A stretch of 49,420 nucleotides of DNA from assembly GCA_900660155.1 (NCBI GenBank), contig CABFPE010000182.1:50095-99514 (forward strand). Reading direction: 5' to 3'. This stretch comes from Hofstenia miamia (Eukaryota > Xenacoelomorpha > Acoela > Hofsteniidae). Positions 11,201-22,269 of this stretch are shown here, in pieces; the first letter of the stretch is position 1, and each line of letters begins with the position of its first letter. Both the position numbers and the translations under genes were made by a program. The notes beneath the pieces were generated by a model, which saw only the letters and a program-made list of their open reading frames with translations, was not told the DNA's origin and did not search any database.

Positions 11201-11890
11201 AATTAAATTGAAATTAATGGGTTATTGTTGTTATAACTGATAAATAAAGACTTTCATACTAACAATAATTTTGACATTCCGTCATATTGGTCTTCCTTGG
11301 AACAGGAGTTCCCTACTCTAGCAATTATAGCCAGGTGGCTGTGTTCGTTCCAGGCACCCGCAGCCCAATCGGAAAGAACCAACAGCAGTACTGGACTGAC
11401 AGTATCAGATAGACGCATCCGATTGAGCAGGGACACAGTCGGCAGTATCGAATTTGTCAATAGCTGTGCATAAAATAATATATTTTAATACTTTTTCGGA
11501 ATTTTACTAGTAGTCATTAATATTTCCCATTATTATATGTATAAGCAATAATGCCAATGTTTTAGCCATCGCTGAAAAACTAAAAAATCTAAATGCTTCT
11601 GACATAAAGTAATACGGTTATATACGAAGATAAGCCAATATAGAATTACTTGGAAGTCCTACTATAAATAAGATCATGTTTACATGTTTTGACTTATGCA
11701 GTTTTTAGTTCTGAATGACGTCAATGTAGAATAGAGAAATGAATCATTTTCATGAAAAACCTACTTTTTTTAGAAATGGGATCAAAATGGGCTAAAGATT
11801 TGAAATTGATGGGCTGGCCTGGAGGCTTCTTCAATGTACTCAGTCCATTTCCATCTCTGCTCTTAAGAATCTATAAAAGATAAAAAATAA
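11201..11890. other. Unassigned sequence inside the nested block
   Basis: A minus-strand open frame at 11254-11460 is slightly GC-richer and could be upstream sequence of LINE G, but I see no domain. The remainder is AT-rich and unrecognised. Confidence 0.4.
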
Positions 11891-11899
11891 CATTAAGTT

Positions 11900-12480
11900 A
11901 GAGCTTCCAACTAACAGCATCCAGCAGAGCAAGTTTGTAAAATATTTGGGAGTTGAAGATTGAAGAAAAAATCAAATTCAAAGAACAGTTGGTGCAGAGT
12001 TCAGAGATTATAAATGCCTTCGTATTGAGCCAATATTCATACGGCTGTATACTTCTAAACTGTTTTTCACTGTCACAACAGCAGCGCATAATGTTTTGAA
12101 CTGGTCGATAGCAACATTGTACGGAATGCATAGACACCAGTTCTAAGATACAACAAAATAAAATTCTCATGCTATTTTTCTAGAAGCCTTGCACAAGTCT
12201 AACCCACTTATACAAACAAATCAGGAAGCAAGCATTATTTAATAAATTATCAAGTCAATCTTTGAACAAAGAAATGTATAAACACAGTTCAGATTAAGAA
12301 TAAAGAATGGGAAAATTCATTCACCGTCAGCACTGGTAAATTGTGGAACAATGTAAACTGTGATATAAGAAATGCAAAAAAATTTGAACACATTAAAAAA
12401 TTGCCAGGAGAAATTCTTCTCAAAGACCAGCACAAATTATAAACATCAAACAGATTAAATACGCGGCGACATGCCGAAAT
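11900..12480 (+). pseudogene. LINE H reverse transcriptase C-terminal remnant
   Basis: Plus-strand reading with frame changes gives SKFVKYLGVEIDEKIKFKEQ (about 11928-11987), the block that follows the catalytic YADD in LINE reverse transcriptases, then degraded thumb and C-terminal sequence. No catalytic core remains. Confidence 0.5.
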
Positions 12481-12586
12481 TCATGTTACTTAATTGTTAA
12501 TTGAATATATGTATAGTGTATTTCTTTTAACATGTTCCTGGTGTTGCTTAGTTTGTAGAATTTGTATATAAATTTATTGTTGTACA

Positions 12587-12796
12587 TTGTGCAAATCCAA
12601 TGAGTTTCTTGAAAAATTAGAAATTGAAATTGCACATGTTTACCTAAAAAATAAGGATCTTATCCCAATGGCCGACTGGGACTTAGACTTTTCTAAGATT
12701 ATAGAACGTAAAAAGATTTCATTATTTTTTAATACATTTAACCCAAAGACTGCTAATACAGATATTCCTACAAGAATGATTTTTGGCATATTTTAG
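12587..12796 (+). pseudogene. LINE A endonuclease continuation
   Basis: NEFLEKLEIEIAHVYLKNK, then LIPMADWDLDFSK and LFFNTFNPKTANTDIPTRM align with the middle of the LINE B endonuclease (VMGDWNVNLL, FLNTFNISLINKKIPSRI). It is therefore the missing middle of the domain that stops at 10896. Confidence 0.7.
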
Positions 12797-12884
12797 TTGC
12801 TATGTCAAGAAGACAATCTGCGAAAAAAGCTATATCAAGCTTAAGACTCAAGGATTTTGAATTATATATATATATATATATATA

Positions 12885-13884
12885 NNNNNNNNNNNNNNNN
12901 NNNNNNNNNNNNNNNNNNNNNNNNNNNNNNNNNNNNNNNNNNNNNNNNNNNNNNNNNNNNNNNNNNNNNNNNNNNNNNNNNNNNNNNNNNNNNNNNNNNN
13001 NNNNNNNNNNNNNNNNNNNNNNNNNNNNNNNNNNNNNNNNNNNNNNNNNNNNNNNNNNNNNNNNNNNNNNNNNNNNNNNNNNNNNNNNNNNNNNNNNNNN
13101 NNNNNNNNNNNNNNNNNNNNNNNNNNNNNNNNNNNNNNNNNNNNNNNNNNNNNNNNNNNNNNNNNNNNNNNNNNNNNNNNNNNNNNNNNNNNNNNNNNNN
13201 NNNNNNNNNNNNNNNNNNNNNNNNNNNNNNNNNNNNNNNNNNNNNNNNNNNNNNNNNNNNNNNNNNNNNNNNNNNNNNNNNNNNNNNNNNNNNNNNNNNN
13301 NNNNNNNNNNNNNNNNNNNNNNNNNNNNNNNNNNNNNNNNNNNNNNNNNNNNNNNNNNNNNNNNNNNNNNNNNNNNNNNNNNNNNNNNNNNNNNNNNNNN
13401 NNNNNNNNNNNNNNNNNNNNNNNNNNNNNNNNNNNNNNNNNNNNNNNNNNNNNNNNNNNNNNNNNNNNNNNNNNNNNNNNNNNNNNNNNNNNNNNNNNNN
13501 NNNNNNNNNNNNNNNNNNNNNNNNNNNNNNNNNNNNNNNNNNNNNNNNNNNNNNNNNNNNNNNNNNNNNNNNNNNNNNNNNNNNNNNNNNNNNNNNNNNN
13601 NNNNNNNNNNNNNNNNNNNNNNNNNNNNNNNNNNNNNNNNNNNNNNNNNNNNNNNNNNNNNNNNNNNNNNNNNNNNNNNNNNNNNNNNNNNNNNNNNNNN
13701 NNNNNNNNNNNNNNNNNNNNNNNNNNNNNNNNNNNNNNNNNNNNNNNNNNNNNNNNNNNNNNNNNNNNNNNNNNNNNNNNNNNNNNNNNNNNNNNNNNNN
13801 NNNNNNNNNNNNNNNNNNNNNNNNNNNNNNNNNNNNNNNNNNNNNNNNNNNNNNNNNNNNNNNNNNNNNNNNNNNNNNNNNNNN
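12885..13884. other. Assembly gap, 1000 N
   Basis: Exactly 1000 N preceded by a TA run. It falls where the reverse transcriptase of LINE A should be. Any open frame across it is an artefact. Confidence 0.98.
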
Positions 13885-14080
13885 CTATACGATAACTCGT
13901 CATTAAAATAGTAATATAAAGTAATTCATCCATAGCCTGTAAGAATTGTTACTTTTTGTAATGCATGTTGATTTGTAGATTGGTTAATTTTTTGTAATTT
14001 ATGACGCTATTCAGATAAATTATCAGTTATTGAATTGTAAACATTTATCTGAATATAGAATCTCTTATCTTATCTTATTG
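13885..14080 (+). mobile_element. LINE A 3' end
   Basis: Matches 17100-17291 over the 3' UTR, the terminal hairpin and the pentamer tail (TCTTA/CTTAT). Confidence 0.8.
14009..14054 (+). other. LINE A 3' terminal hairpin
   Basis: Perfect 12-bp arms ATTCAGATAAAT (14009-14020) and ATTTATCTGAAT (14043-14054) around a 22-nt loop containing TATCAGTTA. It lies just before the pentamer tail, where LINE reverse transcriptases are known to bind template RNA in some clades. Confidence 0.75.
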
Positions 14081-14084
14081 GTCT

Positions 14085-14262
14085 TAAATATAAAGCCTTT
14101 CTTTAAAAATGATGGAGTGATTCTTTTCAGATATTTCTGTAAATTAATTAATTGTATGCCTCGATATTCAATATTAAAAATGTAACTTTATAAATAATCA
14201 CTTTGTTTTTTAGTTTGACTTTGTAGTAAGTCTTTTAGTTTTTCTTTTATAATTCTATCGAC
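14085..14262. other. Unassigned AT-rich spacer between LINE A and LINE B ends
   Basis: No recognisable domain. It may be part of the underlying PLE. Confidence 0.4.
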
Positions 14263-14629
14263 TATTGAGAAGAAGAAAAATCTATATTCAGAAATTGTTT
14301 TAACAATAAATAGAAATACTGATAACAAATTCTGAAAGCGGCAAGAAAGTAATACAAAAATATACAAAAAAGAAAACAACGAATATTTACAAATAAAAAG
14401 TGGTTAACTTGGGCTATGACGATTGCTAGTTTCTATTAATAGAGTAATCAGGATTATAAAATTTATAACCTCGCCATTTCAGTTTTTTTATATTATAAGT
14501 GCAAAAATATTTTTTAATATACATTTTAAAGTTTTTTAATCTACTTATTTGTTTAATATATTTTGGTAATTCATTCCACATATTTATAGCTGTGTTTAGA
14601 AATGAATTTTTTCATTATTCGCTTCTTAT

Positions 14630-15101
14630 ACCTATTTGCTGATTGGAGAAGTGATCGAAATGGGTCTATAATTTTCGCAATCTACGTGATCATTTCTTTT
14701 AAATAATGGTGTTATATTTGCCAATTTTAATTCATCTGGAGAAAGGAGTGTTTTATACAATTTAAAATGTAGCATATTGGTTCAGCTATTAAGTCACCTG
14801 AGATTTTTAGGAACCATGTTGGTATTACGAAGGGTCCACTGGATTTATTTTTTAAACATTGTATCGACTTTATGATTTCATATTTTGTTGCAAAACGAAA
14901 AGAGAAAGAGGTTGGAGTTCCTTTGGATTTATTAAGGCAAAAATGTACATTCATACCGTTGTAGTTTCCTAAATTTAGGAACACTTCATTGAAAGCATTG
15001 CAGATTTCCTTATTATTTGTAATGGATTTATCTTTATAGAATATTCTTTCTATTTCTTCGGTTCGCATGTTTTTTCTATTTAGCAAATAAATTGTTAACA
15101 A
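14630..15101 (-). pseudogene. LINE B reverse transcriptase N-terminal part
   Basis: Minus-strand frame: EICNAFNEVFLNLG, FATKYEIIKSIQCLKNKSSG, IPTWFLKISGDLIAEPICYI, then past a shift the block ending CENYRPISI. These are the segments leading to RT motif 1 of LINEs. The sequence then jumps to the C-terminus, so the FADD core is absent. Confidence 0.75.
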
Positions 15102-15167
15102 ATTCCCACTTATTTTTTGGGAAGAAAGACTGATACTGAAAACGGGAATAATTATTACTTGCTTTCC

Positions 15168-15374
15168 TTATAGCAATTTACATAAATTTCGTGCAGATTT
15201 ATAAGCATTATGATTTTCCAGTGTTTGGGAATTTAAGTATTTTTTTAATTTCTGTTTCTTTATTTGGATTAAATCGATGCATTTAGAATCAATCCATGGT
15301 TTTGAAACATTATTTTGAGTTTTTTTGGCATATTCGGATGAAAGAGTATATTTTTCTGGGCAGCATATATCCAA
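15168..15374 (-). pseudogene. LINE B endonuclease-RT linker
   Basis: PWIDSKCIDLIQIKKQKLKK is the PW-x-x-x-x-I block typical between endonuclease and RT in CR1/Jockey-like LINEs. A stop separates it from the endonuclease frame. Confidence 0.65.
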
Positions 15375-15407
15375 ATAGAAAAGTAAAGTTTTTGTAAAAA
15401 TGTGATT

Positions 15408-16268
15408 TCATTTCGTTAGAAGTAAAAATAAATATATTGAATTCCAGCTTTCGATTTTTAAATACTGTCGAAGTTTTTCGACATTTTCTGCTGATTTTTC
15501 TCGTATTTTTATCAAAGATTTAGAGGGTTCACAAACTTTTAGAATATTCGAATAAGTAGCTATAAGGCAGTGATCTGAGTATGGAAATTCAAAACAAAAA
15601 TAATTATAAGACGAAGAATTTTCTGATATCATGAAATAGTCAATAAGCGTTTTACTATTAGCAGAAATTCTAGAAGGAATTTTTTTATTTATTAGTGAAA
15701 TATTGAAAGTATTGAGAAAATTACCAAGCTTACTTTTTTCGTTATTGCTTAGAAGATTTACATTCCAGTCTCCCATTACCATTATATTCGTGTTATAACT
15801 CAGAGCAGTAGAAAATTTATCTTCCATTTGTAAGAAAAAATTATTTATATAAGTTTTATTTGGACAATAAGACATATTTAATAATTGACTATTAAAATTT
15901 TTGTCTGGGTTTCGAATTTCAACACAAAGACTTTCATAAGTTGAATCTTTTGCTATATCTGTCCTAAGTTTTGGTTTGAGTATTTTAGGTATTAAAAACA
16001 TGACACCACCTCCTTTTGTCTTAATAAAGAAAAAAGTTGTTTCTCTTTCCTTTCTAAATATTTTAAATTTAGAGTTATCGATTGACCAGGACGAATTGTA
16101 GTTATCATTTGTAAACCAGGTTTCAGTTATGCCCAGAATATAGTTTGAATCCAGTTCAGAAATTAATTGTCTAAATTCCGAATTTTTTATTGAGAGATTC
16201 TGAAAATTTATGTGAATATATTTAAAAGAATTAGTTGAATGCATTGTTTGATAATTCTGAGTATTCAT
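15408..16268 (-). pseudogene. LINE B APE-type endonuclease
   Basis: About 286 codons. Endonuclease blocks in order: YIHINFQNLSIKN, LGITETWF with the metal-binding Glu, GGGVMFLIP, MGDWNVNLL, LIDYFMIS and SDHCLIA with the catalytic His. The domain looks complete with its key acidic and His residues. The 2A-like motif just upstream is out of frame by one base, and the element is broken downstream, so the copy is dead. It is close in sequence to LINE A (NFQNLSIKN in both). Confidence 0.85.
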
Positions 16269-16287
16269 AAATATTATCGGCTTTGGA

Positions 16288-16311
16288 AGGCCCGGGATTA
16301 ATCTCGATGCC
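16288..16311 (-). other. 2A-like motif in LINE B (GIEINPGP)
   Basis: Minus-strand codons for SGIEINPGP preceded by the hydrophobic run FYILVLTIMLLI. As in LINE A the consensus D is G. The frame is offset from the endonuclease start by one base. Confidence 0.7.
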
Positions 16312-16456
16312 GGATATAAGTAACATTATTGTTAGTACTAGAATGTAGAATAAAGAATGTTTTTTTTTTTAAAAAAAATTTATTTTTAAATATCTTGCAT
16401 GTATTCATGCTGTTTCTTAAATTATGTTTATATATAGGTAAGTTTTCTCTAATACA

Positions 16457-16506
16457 GGTAATTATGGTGAAAGCATCGGTAATTATGAAAGCATAGGTAA
16501 TTATAT
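16457..16506. repeat. Short tandem repeat, about 20-nt unit
   Basis: Three degenerate copies of GGTAATTATGNNGAAAGCAT, the last incomplete. Confidence 0.6.
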
Positions 16507-16755
16507 ATGTTGGATATTCATTACGCCTTAATATATCTTTGATTGATTTATGAATTTTTTCGTAATTATGATCAATCATGAAATTTCGATGTATCAGACA
16601 TTTGATCATGGATTTTTTGTATTCAAAAGGTACGTTTGAATATTTTGAAACTTTAAAATTCATCTTCATTTAAGATTTTAAAGATTTTCTCACAATAATC
16701 ATTTTCTAACATAATTAAAAAGCCATTACCTTTATCAAAAATTCCGCCAGAACTA
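16500..16755 (-). pseudogene. Penelope-like element RT remnant with internal deletion
   Basis: Minus strand: GGIFDKGNGFLIMLENDY (about 16747-16694) is the DKGNG block at the start of PLE reverse transcriptases. A stop follows, then KYSNVPFEYKKSMIKCLIHR and ILRRNEYPTYII, the region normally between the RT and the GIY-YIG domain. The RT palm between them is gone. The GIY-YIG remainder lies at 9363-9870 in the same orientation, so LINEs A and B appear to have split the element. Confidence 0.65.
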
Positions 16756-16779
16756 AGGACTACATTTCCAAATCAATCC

Positions 16780-17291
16780 TTTTTCCAAGACAGCTCGTCA
16801 TTTTGAATACTATGTTGACATTATTTAAACTCATCAAGAACTTACCACCTTATAATACGATTTCAATGCCTGGTTTTATTCATAAACAAAACTCCAGATC
16901 AAAACATTTTTCCTGCATTAAGTACAGAAAAAAAGTCTTGAAAGAATCATTTATTAATACCGCTATCAGAACATGGAATTCATTACCTAAAGAGATAAAG
17001 AATATTGAAAAACTAAGAGCTTTTAAGAAACAAATTAAAATTTATCTTAAGCAAAAGTATATCTCAGGACAATCATGGGTAGGATACAAATTCTACAACA
17101 ATGATTACTCAACAACCCGTACTTGAAATCTAGTAATTTCTCCCTAGCCTGTTAGATTTATTGCATAACTTTGCTTTTGTATGTATTTGTATGTATGTTG
17201 GTATATTTTTGACGCTATTCAGATAAATTATCAGTTTTTAATTGTCAATATTTATCTGAATAAAGAATATCTTATCTTAACTTATCTTATA
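16780..17291 (+). mobile_element. LINE A copy 2, 3' fragment
   Basis: Open frame 16803-17126 is the RT C-terminus (NTAIRTWNSLPKEIKNIEKL, ending GYKFYNNDYS). It is followed by the 3' UTR, terminal hairpin and CTTAT-type tail shared with 13885-14080. It is 5'-truncated. Confidence 0.8.
17217..17261 (+). other. LINE A 3' terminal hairpin, second copy
   Basis: The same 12-bp arms ATTCAGATAAAT/ATTTATCTGAAT with a 21-nt loop. Arms are identical to 14009-14054 although loops differ. Confidence 0.75.
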
Positions 17292-17299
17292 AGAAACAA

Positions 17300-17447
17300 A
17301 GAAATTGTTTTAAAAAAGGTCTTTATATTGTTAATAATTTTGGAGTGTAAATGAAATTTGATGAATTTTTTGTAAATTTTATAGTGGGAAACTTTTTGAC
17401 AATGGCATCGGCATGCCGAAAGATGGTAAATAAATGATGCGTTTCTT
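17300..17447 (+). mobile_element. PLE 3' end, plus orientation
   Basis: 17345-17447 is the inverted partner of 9390-9485, with shared words GACAATGGC, GCCGAAAG and TAAATAAATGATGCGTTTCTT. It runs straight into the 13-bp direct repeat. Confidence 0.7.
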
Positions 17448-17460
17448 TAATAAATTGATT
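17448..17460. repeat. 13-bp direct repeat, right copy (TAATAAATTGATT)
   Basis: Identical to 9350-9362. Confidence 0.65.
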
Positions 17461-20159
17461 GGTTTCATTAATCTAAACCTAAAGCTATGAGGGCGAATTA
17501 TACTCCCAATATGTTATTTTCTGCAGATTGCAATATGTTCTAGATATAACCACACTCATATGGAAAGTCTCTTGAGTAATAATTAAACCTAAATTTTCAA
17601 GAATAACATTCAATTGGCATTTCAGAAAATGAACATTAGTAGACATTCCTGGCAATATTTTCAATGTAGCAAGAAAAATTTCAATTTGTTTAGTACTAAG
17701 ATTTAATGTTACAACTAATGAATTTAAATCCTTTTGAGAATGCTAATGGAGCTCTTGAGAAATTATGATAGAAAAATCGCTATTAGATTAGATCCCTTGT
17801 TTTTAGAAAATTTTGTGGAGGATTAGAGGTCGATGCTGTGAGGTACGGGTTTATGAGATGTGTTGTTAGAACAATATGCGAAAAAAAAGTTATTGTGGTT
17901 TCTCGATTCAGGCCAAACATGAATAGCAAATTACAAAAACTTGATTTTCAACTAGACAAGAATATATTCAGTGGGTGTAAAGATTCAATATAAATTCCAC
18001 AAATATTTCATATGCTTCAGAATATTTTTTGCCTCGCCACTGTATTTGTAATGTTTTTTTTCCGAATATAATTTCCACAAATGCAACAAAGAATTCACAC
18101 AGGTCTCGTATTTGTATGAAACCATGCGATTTGCAGAGAAAACACGAGTATTGTAACAAGCACAGAACAGGTTGTTATATAGTTTGAAAGGAGCATAAAA
18201 ATACTTCAAAAAAAACTCTATCCTAATTCCCTACATGAAACATCACGACAGGGAAACTGAGGTTAATGAATAATTGTATAAAATGAGTAGCAGTGAAGGT
18301 TTAATTTCAATATCCCAATGCATATGCTATTATCTCAACAAAGCAATATTATGTAGGTTTTCTAAAACTTATAATATGTTACTGAACAACTATGATTTTG
18401 TGTTTAAATGCCATTGAAATTCGTAATTCTCGGCCCAAAATTAAATGAAAATAATGCAAAGATCAGTGAACTAGATTTTACACCACACCGTGGAATTTAA
18501 GCTAAGTAAAATTCATTAATTTAACTAATATTATTCAAATAACTTTTGAGATGGTTAAATCAACGTTTTAGCCCCAGTTGAGAAACTGTAAAACATTTTT
18601 TAAAACTAGAAGATAACATAAGCTGTTTGGATTAAAGAAAATCTAACAAAAGAGAACGCTTTTGCAACTAAAATTAAAGAAACAAAAGCAAACTTCAGTA
18701 GGAAACTAAAAATGATAAGATACAGACAATCATCATTTTACCCATAAACCCATTTTAGCAACTAGTTAAGCACACACTTAAAATTCATCACAGTTGGACA
18801 CCTCTGACTGCCTCACCTAACCAGCAGCTCTGAATCTAATATTGTTACATTCTATTAATGTTCCAGCTTCTGTAGTGTACAAAGCAGATCATCTGAGGCT
18901 GAGGACCAACCAGTAGATGCCACACCAATTTCATTAAGTGTAAAATATATACAAGAAACTTTATTCTGGAAGACACTGGTTATTTCAAGCAATCACCTAA
19001 AAGAACTGCACTGAAATATAGTGTATTCAACAACTATTTAATATAAGTAAAATATTTAAGCTTTAATAGGGACAATACTCCTAATTCGCTGCTCAACACA
19101 AGTCGTTCACTGTAATAGAACATCTGAATAATGCTTCGTTCTTCAGGATTTTAGCAGTTTAAATAGAACCATAATCACTAATATATTTCGCTAAATATTT
19201 AGCATAATCAGAATGCAAATTTATGGCAGTAAATTTTTACTAAGTTCGATGTAATGAAGTTTCTAAATTTAATAAGAATAATGTTTTAAATATATAGTCT
19301 TATTTATTTAAAGTTAGCTTTGAATATGATTCAGCTGCTTTGAATGTAAATTGATTTTTCAATGATTTTATTTATTGTTTCTTGAATATTGTGATCTATA
19401 AACTCTAATTTTTTCGTAGGGTGTTTTTAAGTGATAAAATTTTTGATGATTTTTTTCATAATTTTAAGAAATATCAAGGATCCGGGGATGAATGATCAAG
19501 AAGCAGAAAATATACTAAAGAAATTAAGCAATTTATAAGAAAAAATTCAATTTACAATGGAGGAGGAATCTAACAATTGATTTCGCTTTCTAAATTTCAA
19601 TGTTCGAAAAAATAGAAATTCAATTACAAACAATTTTTAGAAATCAAACGGATACAAATTTTGTTTTGATTTTCAAAGTAATATCTCCAATGAGCTATAT
19701 ATTCCTACACGTAACTCGCAAGAAAATATTTTTGACTTCATCTCACAGCCATATTTTTTAAGTTAAAATTTACAAGCTCAATTTCCTGCTCATGTGCTTT
19801 AACTATTTACCTTTGAAATTCTAGTGATGTCAAGTTCTGCAAATATCACATTTTTAGCATAAGATAATATATATTCATTTGAATATTTGCAATACAACAC
19901 TGATTTTTCAAAAGAATAGTGTCATTAATAACTACTAATTTCGATTTATTGTGTAGTGGCTATTGTAAAATTTAAATCCTATTCATGATCTACCTAATAT
20001 AAACTTTTGCTTGAGTATGAATGATTTCGTAAAGTTTTTTAAGATGTTTATTTTTTCATTTCTTTTGGTATTTATTCTATTTATAAAATGCAGCATTGAA
20101 TCATATTTTTATTAAATTTACCACGTGAATAGTTTTTTGATCGATTATTTTGATATCTT
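17461..20159. other. Intergenic, nothing firmly recognised
   Basis: AT-rich with no domain. Two coding-like islands on + have no family that I recognise: 17812-17993 (open frame with VRYGFMRCVVRTICEKK) and 18868-19012 (open frame after a TTCCAG acceptor-like site). Confidence 0.45.
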
Positions 20160-20339
20160 GTCGTAGGGTGGAATTTTAATAATGAATTTGAAGAAATAGA
20201 TTTAAAGCAAAATTAATTGCAAAATAAATTAAAAAAACTAAGAAACAATACTACAAACTACTATACATGTATATGTTCCAAGTGATAAATATGCATTATT
20301 ACTTAAAGGACGTAAATTTTAAATGAAATCTGTCCATGT

Positions 20340-21600
20340 ATTTAATTGATTTGATATTCCTAATAGGGATTGTTTAGATAATATAAAATTTTTAATTTTT
20401 CTTCGGAATTGTTTATATTTTTCTGTAATTTGTATTTTGGGACTCAATAATTCCATAATTTAGAAGCTTGTGATTTCTCTCACTGATTTTGATATAATTG
20501 CTTAAGAAATGCAAGGGTTTTATATTGTGTACATATTTGTGTATCATACAAAATGTTTTATGTTAAATTAAGTACAATGGTGCAAGAACATTGCCATCTT
20601 TTATTAAATTACTCATTGACTTATGTTTATTGATATAATTCAGAGTTCTTAATGCCCAATTGAATATTTTTGCCGATTGCTTGATGTGATAGTTTGGAAT
20701 AAAAAACAACAATAATTGAAGGTACTTCGCACAAAAGAATTAAAAATTTGTTTTTGAAAGGTCTGTCATTCATTGCGCAAATGAAATAGATATTTAACTC
20801 CAGATGCCAGTTTTCTACATTTTAGTGAAAAAAATTCATTAAGCGTTAAATTTCTATCAACTACTGCTCTAAGATAGTTAACAGAATTGCTTTGACTAAT
20901 CTCTTACTTTAATTTTGATATTATTAGAAATTTCTTGGTTTTGCTTTGGTGTGAAAATAATAAATTTTGTCTTATCAGGCTTAATTTTAAACTTGTTTTT
21001 ATTAAAATACTCAGTTAGATTTTCAATGTTTTTCGCAAAATACCTGTTTGCACTATACATGTATCATCACATCAGGATATTGATAGATCGTTCCGTTATT
21101 TAATACATTCGATATTTCATTAACGTATAATGCAAATAGAATTGGTCCTTATACTGCACAGTTCGGTACACCTAAATTTGTAGTAATGTAATCAGAAAAA
21201 GTGTTATTCATTTTTACCCTTTGTCTTTGATTTCTTAAGAAATGCATAATGAAAATTGTAGCATTTTTACTGAAACCTTGATTTTCAAGTTTGTAAGCTA
21301 AAATATTGAAATTCATTGAATTAATTGCTTTACTGAGATCTAGTAAGGCAATAGATGTAGAAAAATTGTTCCTTAAATTTCATTTAATATTTTCAGTAAT
21401 TGATAATATTGCACCTGTTGTACTATACTTAGACCTGAATTCAAATTGATTGTCTGATAGAATCCTATTGTCATTGAGAAAACTGTAGATTTGCTTAGCT
21501 AGGAGCTTCTCGAAGAATTTAGCAAAGGGTGTGTAATGCTGATAGATCGGTAATTATTTGGGTTGGAAGGATCTCCCCTTTTTGTAAAGAGGTGAAGTGA
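20340..21600 (-). pseudogene. LINE C reverse transcriptase, degraded
   Basis: Motifs across frames on the minus strand: NNYRSISI (about 21550), IALLDLSKAINSMN (about 21340; usual D-x-SKAFD), GVPNCAVQGPILFALYVNEI (about 21180-21120; usual GVPQGSxLGP), YQYPDVM where YADD is expected, and a C-terminal ALRTLNYINKHKSM. Several stops and the loss of YADD show it is inactive. Confidence 0.7.
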
Positions 21601-22269
21601 AAATCATGTTGTTATATAAGTGCTCATCAACTTTATGCACACGATCAATATTTCTTCAATTGCAGTTATAGTGAATGGGAATTGCTTGACAACAATGCGC
21701 AGAAAGAATGCAAGTACGAATAAAACCATAAATTAACTTTTCTCCAATTGACAGGAAGAGATTGTCAAATGACCTGTGCTTATTTGAAAAAATTTTTTTT
21801 CACCCAAATCAAAAAATGGTGTGTAAAGAATAACAAATGTTCATTTTGTTACTGTTTTTTTAAAAAATGTTCACTAGTAATTTAATATGATTTCATATTA
21901 TCCCTTTTCATCATATCAAAAAAGTAAAATTATGAAGTGGATGTGGATAAAAGTTTGAAAATATGAAAAATATATTCGGTAGACTAACATCAATTGTTTA
22001 AAAAATGAAAATGTTGAATTTAGAAAAAAAATATCCAATTAGTTAGAAAATAAAGTACATTTTCCGAATAAGCACAAAAAAGTGATGTAGAAATGTTGAA
22101 TTTTAGTTTGCTATACAAAAATTTTTCACAAATGCACAATACAGTGTGATCTTTTTGTACACTTTTTTATTTATTGTAGAAAGCATTAACTTTAATAATT
22201 AAATATATAAATAAAAAAAACATATTTTCATTAAATTTTCGAAAGTTCCTTGAGTATATTACTTTTTTT

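Larger units (their letters stand above)
9871..14080 (+). mobile_element. LINE A copy 1, non-LTR retrotransposon, interrupted and gapped
   Basis: Pieces in order on the plus strand: a relatively GC-rich putative 5' region (9890-10060), N-terminal region plus 2A-like motif and APE endonuclease start (10110-10896), endonuclease remainder (12587-12796), then after the N gap the 3' end (13885-14080), which matches the second LINE A end at 17100-17291. The tail is a hairpin followed by TCTTA/CTTAT repeats. About 1.7 kb of foreign LINE pieces lies between the two endonuclease parts, starting at the single N at 10897. The exact 5' boundary with the PLE fragment is uncertain (9840-9900). Confidence 0.7.
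14263..16440 (-). mobile_element. LINE B minus-strand copy, internally deleted
   Basis: Order on the minus strand: hydrophobic N-terminus and 2A-like motif (16270-16350), APE endonuclease (15408-16268), linker (15168-15374), start of RT (about 14630-15101, ending in NYRPISI), then a jump at about 14627 to the C-terminal tail and 3' UTR. The tail matches the plus copy at 24530-25428, including the GAA/CTT end at 14268-14276. The catalytic centre of the RT is missing. Confidence 0.8.
9350..17460. mobile_element. Composite nested retroelement block (about 8.1 kb)
   Basis: Inverted PLE 3' ends (9390-9485 on minus, 17345-17447 on plus) bracket LINE A (+), LINE B (-), smaller LINE pieces and a PLE RT remnant (-). 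A 13-bp direct repeat flanks the whole. The simplest reading is a PLE insertion at one target, later filled by LINEs. The 1000-N gap and the single N at 10897 mean the true internal order is not certain. Confidence 0.55.

Noticed and set aside
12802..13933. Long open frames of about 350-370 codons on both strands
   Set aside because: They consist almost wholly of N and are created by the assembly gap.
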